Part shown: in pieces, positions 55,995-64,000 of the stretch
Position numbering within the stretch: the stretch's first letter is position 1
Layout: each line of letters opens with the position of its first letter
Source of the DNA: Acanthochromis polyacanthus
Taxonomy: Eukaryota; Chordata; Actinopteri; Pomacentridae
DNA length: 64,000 nt
Direction: 5' to 3'
Assembly: GCF_021347895.1 (NCBI RefSeq)
Contig: NC_067130.1
Location: 31,553,823 to 31,617,822, forward strand
The notes under the pieces: generated by a model
What the model saw: only the letters and a program-made list of their open reading frames with translations
Told to the model about the DNA's origin: nothing
Databases searched by the model: none
Position numbers and translations under genes: made by a program

Positions 55995-56333
55995 AAGAGA
56001 AACACTCAGAGAGCACAGTACTCCACCAAGGCTGCTCAGTCGTTGTATCATTTCCGACGGATAAGTCCTGATAAGTCCTCAGTAGTTGATTTTAGTAGGA
56101 TCACAATCAGCTGATGTAGTGTTCACTTGTTGTCATGGTTACAGTGACACCGTATCGCTATCTCACAATGATACATAAATCTTTAACAAATCCATGGATC
56201 CAGACTATAAGCTGCATAACTACCAAAATCTAATCACGTGGTCCTTGAGTCATTTCTGATGTTTCCTGAAAATTTCATCCAAATCCATTGGCCTGCTGTT
56301 GAGTTATGTTGCACTGCGTTCCTTGGCGGAGTA
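55995..56333. repeat. Ancient dispersed repeat ('CCTTGGCGGAG' family)
   Basis: The order 'gtactccaccaaggctgctc', 'atccatggatccagactata', 'aaaatctaatcacgtggtcc', 'gaaaatttcatccaaatcca', 'gagttatgtt' and 'ccttggcggagtaat' matches a repeat found very widely in fishes and other animals. Two 'ccaagg' and 'ccttgg' boxes sit at opposite ends in inverted orientation. I cannot name the family with certainty. Confidence 0.7.
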
Positions 56334-57839
56334 ATAATAGATTTTAAAAAGTAATATTTTATTTTTTATTTGTTCTTTAACGAGCCAAAACTGTAAACAA
56401 GGTCCACATTAAAAGCCAGTATTTTTACAAATTAAATTATTGTTCTTGTTAATGAATATATTATTTTTATTGTGTTTGAATTAGCAAAAAACAGTCTTAA
56501 TTTAGAGATTTCAAAGCAAGTTTTGTATATTAAGAATGAAAAAAACTTACTATAAATAGAATTACAGATTTTGGATGCATTGAGAGTTACCATTTGCCAC
56601 AATTTTATTTGATATTATCTGCATATTAACAGAAAAAATGTGTAAAATAGCAATTAAAAAGTATATATCTGTCATTTTTAGACTGTATATGTATTTTAAA
56701 GTCTTGAAATGTTGAATATAATCGCTGTAAAAGCACTTTGACTTTGCAGTAATCTGTGAATGTAGCAGACAGAAGAAAAATGTGGACAAATAGAAATGAA
56801 ACAAACATTTTTGTTGTTTAAGTTCACATGTTTGTCTGTTCATTGATTCAGCTGGCAACCAGCATTTATTTGAATTGAAAAACTTTGCTCATTGTGTCAA
56901 ATGTTGCTATTTGGCAAAAATGGGATTAATCACAATTATTTAATTACAAAGACTCTAGATTCATTTTTGCATATACTTGTACATACATTTTTTTTTCCCA
57001 TTTTCAACAGTTTTTATTATGTAGCTCTTCAAGTAAAATCACATTTTAACATAAATATACATTTATTTATTTATTTATCCATTTATATATATATATATAT
57101 TTTTTTTACTAACTTCTGTTTTTTCTGGGTTTATATTTTTTGCTCAGGCTATTATTTAATAATCTAAATACCCAAAAAGCATGTGTCCAGAAGAAAAAAA
57201 CAGTTGGTAAAATACATATAAAAGACATAATTTACCTTGTTTTGTTGAATTATTTCACAAAATACTGTAAATGTGACATTATATAATAATGAAGTTGTGA
57301 CATTAGCTTATAAAAGTCCAGGAACTTATGGAAGATTTTCTGCTGAAGACAAAGAAAAAGGAAAATAAAGTTTCACAGTTTGTTTGCACCTCTGAACTCT
57401 GGGAAACAAAGTGTTTAATGTATGCAGGTGATGTGCTCCATATGCTGACATTCAGCGGGTCAGCCCTGCTAATATTTATATTCATTTATATTTATAGATA
57501 TTTATATGTAACTATACATATTTACAACCTGTTGGTCCCACATGACGTCTGTCCACAGGTGAAGCTGCTGGTCCACTCTGCTGCTCAACGAGTCCCACTG
57601 GGAACCTGGATCCAGCTGCTGATCCACAGCAACACAACAACAACACACACACACACACACAGTAACACACACAGTCTACACGCTAAGCGGCGTACAGACG
57701 TGTAGCAGCTGCCTCGTGGGCCTCAGACACATGTTAACCTCCTACAGGTGTCCAGAGAGAAAGTCGTCCAGAAAACATCATCTTACACTTTCTGGAACAA
57801 AATGCAGATTTAAAACGATCTGTAGAATTTCAGGAGAAG
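56334..57839. other. Unique AT-rich sequence, short CA run
   Basis: Contains a TATA-type run near 57085 and a short CA run at 57643-57661. A segment at 57560-57640 follows a CCACAG acceptor-like site and stays open, but runs straight into the CA repeat, so I do not call an exon. Confidence 0.45.
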
Positions 57840-58400
57840 AGAAAGAAAGATTCTTTTTACAGCTCTTCCAGTAAAACCACATTTTTGACAGTTTTTTATC
57901 CAGTAGTTTTAGCAATTAAACTTCATTTTTCATACAGTTTTTCTCCATTATTTCTTCCAGTAAAACTATGTTTTCTAAATTGGTTTTATCCTGTAGTTTT
58001 TGCAATAAAACTACATTTTTAGCACAGTTTTTATTCTGCAGTTTTTCCACTACAATTGCATCTTTGAATTCTGTTTTACCCCAATAAAACTCCATTTTTA
58101 ACACGGTATTTATCCTGTAACTTTTCCAGCAGAATTCCATTTTTGACAGTTTTTTATCCTGTAGTTTTTGCAGTAAAACTACGTTTTTAATCCTAGTTTT
58201 TCCCTCTAAGTCTTCCATTTTACCAGATTTTTAAGCTGTAGCTTTTCCAATGAAACAACATTTTTGACTTTCCAGCACCATTTTATTCTGCAGCTCTTCC
58301 AAAACCCAACATTTTTAAACTGATTTTATCCTGTAACTCTTTTATTTTTAATAATTATATCCTGTAGCTTTTCCAGTAAAACTGCAGAATTAACAGCGGT
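57840..58400. repeat. Minisatellite 'TTTATCCTGTAGTTTTTGCA', 55-65 bp unit
   Basis: The unit ('cttccagtaaaactacattt', 'ttgacagttttttatcctgt', 'agtttttgcaataaaact') repeats about nine times. The Lys/Asn/Glu-rich minus-strand frame at 57916-58218 is its translation. Confidence 0.92.
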
Positions 58401-59775
<1,375 letters not shown>

Positions 59776-59849
59776 GCTGCACGTCCAAATGGAAAATCCA
59801 AAATGACTTGTAGGAGCACCTTAAACCTCAACCAAAGAAAGAAAACAAA

Positions 59850-59859
59850 GAAATATGGA

Positions 59860-59891
<32 letters not shown>

Positions 59892-60190
59892 CCAACCAAC
59901 CACCAAACCAAGCATCCAACTAATCGACCATCCAACCAAGCAACGAACCAACTAACCCACCAACCAACCAAAGAAAGAAAGAAAGAAAAACCAACCAACT
60001 AACCAATGAAAGAAACAAACAAAGAAACAAAGAAAGAAAAAACAACCACCAAACCAACCAACCAACCAAAGAAAGAAAGAAAGAAAGAAAGAAAGACCAA
60101 CCAACCACCAAACCAAGCATCCAACTAATCGACCATCCAACCAACCAACCAACCACCCGGAGAAAGAACGAAAGAAAGAAAATTAAGAAA
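59850..60190. repeat. Compound GAAA and ACCA(ACC) repeat with 205-bp duplication
   Basis: (GAAA)n blocks alternate with (CCAA)n-rich blocks. A block with 'ccaaaccaagcatccaac' and 'taatcgaccatcc' at 59895-59940 recurs at 60103-60143, so a segment of about 205 bases was duplicated. Trp/Leu/Val/Gly and Phe/Ser-rich minus-strand frames are artefacts. Confidence 0.93.
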
Positions 60191-60345
60191 ACAAAGAAAA
60201 ATGGAGGAAGAAATAAATAAATGTCAGTTTCAGACATTTTAAGAAAGCAGGCATGTTGTTTTTTTTTTTAGCTGTTTGAGGTTCAGGTTTGATTTGAGGA
60301 TTCAGGTTTGGGTCAGGATTAAAGTGTGAGGTGGTGGAGGTCAGA

Positions 60346-61263
60346 TTAAAGCTCGTGTCCGGAGTTTGAATCGCAGCGTCTCCCAGAACACTGTTGGTCC
60401 CTCCCTCTGATTTCACCCCTTTATTTGTGCACACGCGCAGTACATGAGAGGAGTGCCCGGAGTGCTGCAGCATCTCGCCTGTTTTGCTGTTTTCCCCTCT
60501 TCTACATTTAGTACATTTAGTAAATAATAAAGGAATTACGTTAGAATGCTGTATTGAGTCTAACTTGTCCTAATACCAAAATAACATGAATCTGCTAGGA
60601 CGAACGAGTAAAGTTTCAATATGTGATTATACTCGTGTATCCCTCTCGATGACGTTGTTTATCAAACTTAGTGCATTTACGCGTGTATATGTGTTACATT
60701 GTTTGTTTATTTCTATCTAGAGTTCAGAATTGCATGACTCCTCTGACGAAGAGTATGTCCCAGACGCCCCAACATCTTCCTCCAGAGGTCGGGCATCTAA
60801 ACGAAGCCGTCAGGCGGGCTATGGAGGCCGTGGTCGGGGAGCGACGCGAGCACCCCGAGCCAAAAAACGTCCTGCAGTCTGTTGGCCTGACAAGCCGTGG
60901 GATTGGTAACTTTTCTGGAAGTTGCTGAGCCCTGATGCTCTCTCCTCCACAAGCAAAACAAATGTGCACGCGGTTGCGTAGTGTGTAGCTCGCCCACCTC
61001 TGCATGGGCTTGCTTGCTGTGAGCGTAACCGTTGATTGACAGCATGACAAAGCTGAAGCTCGAACTTGATTGGTCGGCAGCGACCGGCGCTTTTTGGAAT
61101 AACATGGGGGTCTATGAGAGGAAGGCGGAGCTCAGGAATAAATTTTCATATCGCGTCATACTAACATTATATTGTAGTATCGAACTAGACTAACACATTT
61201 AAGCTTTGTTAAAAAATGATACATAGATTGAAAACAAACGGAAACTCCGGACACGAGCTTTAA
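60346..61263 (+). mobile_element. TTAA-target DNA transposon, 910 bp, exact terminal repeats
   Basis: TTAA at 60346-60349 and 61260-61263 flanks a segment starting AGCTCGTGTCCGGAGTTT and ending AAACTCCGGACACGAGCT, a perfect 18-bp inverted repeat. A TTAA duplication is used by the piggyBac and Kolobok superfamilies. The ends lack the CCC start usual in piggyBac, so the family is left open. One exon-like piece of a protein is retained inside. Confidence 0.92.
60721..60906 (+). pseudogene. Exon-like fragment of a transposon protein (acidic then RG-rich)
   Basis: The sequence 'tttgtttatttctatctag' at 60702-60720 is a good pyrimidine tract plus splice acceptor. After it the frame is open for 62 codons: SSELHDSSDEEYVPDAPTSS, then a basic RGRASKRSRQAGYGGRGRG stretch, and WPDKPWDW before TAA. 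ATTG|GTAACT at the end is also a possible splice donor. An acidic DEEY segment followed by a basic, glycine-rich nuclear-targeting-like segment is common at the start of piggyBac-type transposases. There is no ATG, so the piece is visible only if splicing is considered. The catalytic part is deleted. Confidence 0.5.
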
Positions 61264-62570
61264 AGGTAAAGGTCCTCATAAAAACACTCGTCTAGAAGCA
61301 TGTTGTTGATCTAAGCAGTGTTTCCTCCAGCTCTAAGTGAAGCTGCCCTGCAGGTTAAAAGTCTATCAGTCTGATTTATCGAATCCCTCCAGTCCCCTGG
61401 GTGGAGCTGACGATTCCATCCCTGGCGGAGCCTCGGCTGCTTTAAAACGATGTAATATTAGAAATATTTAATAATCATAAAGTGGCCTCATTCGAAAAAA
61501 GAGTCAAATGAACGGGAACCCTCTTGGGACCATTAAAAGGAAAACCCATTTACATGAAAAACTGGATGTCTTTAGGGAGTTTATTCTGTAATTCACAGCA
61601 CAAGTGGGTCAGGACGTGATGTTTTCATGCCTGTTTTCTGTTCTTAGTCCATATTTTTATGATTCTAAACCAGCTCATCTTTTTATATTCTCTGACTTTT
61701 TTAATCCATCTGGGAATTGTTTTACTCTTTAATATTAAAATAGTCAGTAAAAATGCAACTCAGTCTCCACAAACCTTTGTACAACAATAAATCCAATGTT
61801 TTGTCCACCTGTCCATCCACCCCAACAGGAATTATTATTAGCTTTTCCTGTCAGATACAAAAGAAGTTTGTTTGTTTGTTTGTTTTCTTTCTTTTGTTTG
61901 TTTCTTTGTCCTCCATCTTTGTTTGATTCCCCGTTCTCTTTGTTGGTGGTTCTGTTGGAACCATCATTTCCAGGCAGAGCTTCGACTCTCTTCATGTGTT
62001 TTCTTCTGGACAACCGTTTTCTTTTTAAATACCAACATACAAATGGACTAAGCTTATAGAAAAACCAAAATACCCCAGGCTTTTATTTTGAAATTCTGAG
62101 GACCAGGCTGCTCACATAAGTAAAAATGGAATTTTTAGCATTTTTACAGCTTTTTTTTAGAATGCATTTGGCTATTAGACTCTCTCATTCCACTTTTTCG
62201 GACACTGAGCGAATGATTTTCCACTTTTTGTAAATTAATTGGTTATTTTACACCTTTGATGGGTCGAATTCTTGGAGTTTTGGCGGATGTGCAGAAGCTG
62301 ACCGCTTCACAAACTTGTTTCTTGTGAGGTTCTGCAAAATTTCATTGGTTTTAATCAATAGAATGCCCAGCAGCACGACTTTATTTGGATTTTTGCTCGT
62401 TTCATCCCTGAACAAAGCACCAACGTTCTCAGGTCTGCCAGCACGGCTGTCTGGCAAATTTACGACTTTGATGCCGATCAATTAAACATCTCTAAACTTT
62501 CTCCGTTCCCACTTTTGACTTATTCATTCGCTCACTCTCTCATTTGTTCATCAATTTATTCATTACCTCT
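61264..62570. other. Unique sequence, nothing recognised
   Basis: Includes (GTTT)n near 61867-61890. A 77-codon minus-strand frame at 62248-62481 shows no domain I can name. No gene is supported. Confidence 0.4.
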
Positions 62571-62790
62571 CTCGCTCTCTCAGTCATGCGCGCATTAATC
62601 CATGTTAATGTATGTTTTTTTAATATGCATGTCGAAGCATTCGCCGACGCCGACTTCAGTCAAACATACATTTTAATTGAACGCGTTTGATCAGCAGTTT
62701 AATTCATTCATCCGCCGGATCGTCGCATCATTCCATACTCACCTCGTCGACGTCATTTAAATTTTTCAACTGTGATCTGTGCAGGTATGA
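62571..62790. promoter_or_regulatory. Candidate conserved noncoding block
   Basis: Contains GCGCATTAATCCATGTTAAT, TTAATATGCATG, TTTTAATTGAACGCG and CAGTTTAATTCATTC, CpG-containing and non-repetitive. The density of TAAT cores is high. Regulatory role is inference. Confidence 0.33.
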
Positions 62791-62949
62791 ATATGAAGCT
62801 CACCTCAAAGAGAATAACTCTCCTGTGGGGCTGCAGACGTCCTGAAGTCGCTCATCCTACCAATCCGATCGACGAATAGAACAGCCATTTATTGGTAATG
62901 TTGGATGAAGCTGCCAAACCTGCTCTCGAGCTCGTTAAATAACGTTGTT

Positions 62950-63380
62950 TTGTTGAAGGTGCTGATGTCTCAGAGATATGTAGAAGGTGTCCTTAGGCAT
63001 CCTTATGGGTCAAACTGATGCATTTTAAGGTAAAAATATCTAAAAAAAAAATTTGTTAGAAGTATTTTTTCGGTGTGAAACTTCTTCTGGTTGACTTGAT
63101 AAACATAGAAATTGAAATTGGTTAATTTCTCATATGCGCCCTGAACATAAGAGGTGTTAGTTTATCAATGTCAGTCCCTAAAAAGAAAAGAAAAAAATTC
63201 AAAATGTTAAACAAAATTTTAAAAAATCAATGTCATGTAAAACCATTGTATTTTACATGTACGCCACTAGAATCTACATTTTAAAAAAAGGTTTAACGTT
63301 CATTTTTTATGAAAACTGAGTGAATTTTCCTCATTGAACCATGATCCGAGAGGTAAAGAAAGCTAAATATTGGAGTTAAT
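62950..63380. repeat. Duplicated block, copy 1
   Basis: Paralogue of 63548-63993 with landmarks 'ggtgctgatgtctcag', 'gtagaaggtgt', 'gtgaaacttcttctgg', 'gaacataagagg', 'attgtattttacatgta' and 'cctcattgaacc'. The copies are roughly 590 bases apart and moderately diverged. Confidence 0.9.
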
Positions 63381-63547
63381 GAGATGTAATCAATGTTTAT
63401 TGCTTTTTTTTTTTGCTGTTTCTGACTTTTTTGTTAAATTAAACATGGCCCAGGTCAAACTGACCCACGGACATTACGAGACTACTTAGACATATTTAGT
63501 GAGAAACGAACATAAGAGGAAGGTGAAATAATGCTGTTTCGTCAAAG

Positions 63548-63993
63548 GTGCTGGTGTCTCAGATACACCCCCTGTCAAAAGTTTTAGGACGCTTACTCAT
63601 TCAAATGAATGAGAAAGCGTCCTAAAACTTTTGACGTAGAAGGTGTTCTTTGGTGTCGATGCATCAATATTTGTAATTTATTTCCAGTTTAACCATATTC
63701 TTCTGGTATGAAACTTCTTCTGCTTGGCTTAATTAGTGTCATTTACATATAAAATGAAAATGGTTTATTTCACATATTCACCTTGAACATAAGAGGGGTT
63801 CATTTATCAACATCTCTCCATAAAAATAAAAGAAAAATTCTTAAAAACATCAATGCCATGTACAACCATTGCATTTTATATGTAACTCACTCCAATGTAC
63901 ATTAAAAAAAAGTTTTAACATGCATTTTGGATTTTTGAAATGAGTGAATTATCCTCATTGAACCTTGATCTGTGAGATGTAAAGAACACCACT
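63548..63993. repeat. Duplicated block, copy 2
   Basis: Same order of landmarks as copy 1. It is interrupted near its start by a 71-bp hairpin MITE that copy 1 lacks. Confidence 0.9.
63564..63638. mobile_element. 71-bp hairpin MITE of Tc1/mariner type
   Basis: TA at 63564-63565 and 63637-63638 flanks an almost perfect palindrome. 63574-63594 pairs with 63615-63635 (21 bp), a single A-A mismatch follows, then CTCATTC pairs with GAATGAG around the loop AAAT. The arms carry GTCAAAAGTTTTAGGACG, resembling Tc1-like fish ends. The empty site is seen in copy 1 ('cagagatatgtagaagg'). Confidence 0.9.
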
Positions 63994-64000
63994 GCATTAA

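Noticed and set aside
57560..57705. Possible exon after a CCACAG acceptor-like site
   Set aside because: The open frame runs straight into a CA repeat and shows no protein similarity that I recognise.
62248..62481. 77-codon minus-strand frame
   Set aside because: Superficially protein-like composition, but no motif or context supports a gene.

Overview
The window looks like a gene desert from a ray-finned fish, probably a spiny-rayed (percomorph) teleost. The evidence is the repeat content: a Rex3/RTE-like LINE end, the common fish tRNA-headed SINE whose 3' tail matches that LINE, Tc1/mariner, hAT and TTAA-target (piggyBac-like) elements, a Penelope-like GIY-YIG fragment, an interspersed repeat typical of percomorph genomes, and very long GT/CA runs. 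I found no convincing exon of a host protein-coding gene. Nearly all long open frames are translations of tandem repeats or transposon remains. No bacterial-style operons, CRISPR arrays or rRNA are present.

Layout. 0-10 kb: a GT run and a polypurine tract, a Tc1/mariner MITE (1.3 kb), TTAA-target MITEs (3.4 and 7.0 kb), a palindromic-ended MITE (6.1-6.8 kb), a degenerate minisatellite and three copies of a roughly 0.5-kb repeat. 10-15 kb: an AT-rich minisatellite, then two large arrays built from the same pentamers (GATAAG-rich and TGACTCA-rich) in opposite orientation at 11.7-12.65 and 13.72-14.81 kb. 16-17.9 kb: a long foldback element with a second inverted-repeat element nested in one arm. 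20-24 kb: Tc1 transposase relics and percomorph repeats. 25.8-31.7 kb: three arrays of a 50-60 bp minisatellite. 32.5-33.3 kb: an array of a 20-21 bp unit containing an ETS core. 34.4-38.6 kb: a tRNA-Glu-bearing repeat, a hAT element inside a small TTAA-type MITE, and a mobile relic carrying the start of a RecQ-like helicase. 40-43 kb: GATA/GGAT repeats, an intact SINE with target-site duplications, and alternating GT and TTAGGG-like tracts. 43.6-48.2 kb: a mosaic array of tRNA-Glu-derived blocks interrupted by a Rex3-like LINE end, a MITE and a fresh 300-bp tandem duplication. 49.3-50 kb: Penelope-like remains. 50-54.5 kb: about six copies of a 300-bp repeat. 55.7-56.3 kb: a possible pogo-like MITE and an ancient dispersed repeat. 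59.7-61.3 kb: GT and GAAA/ACCA repeats, then a 910-bp TTAA-target element with a hidden spliced-type exon. 63-64 kb: a duplicated block, one copy of which carries a 71-bp hairpin MITE.

Between the repeats are non-repetitive stretches rich in homeodomain-type ATTA/TAATTA cores. They resemble the conserved noncoding blocks found in regulatory deserts near developmental genes, but one sequence cannot establish conservation. The main biology visible here is transposon activity: insertions nested inside one another with readable target duplications, a SINE that appears to borrow a LINE's 3' tail, and amplification of a tRNA-Glu-derived unit.
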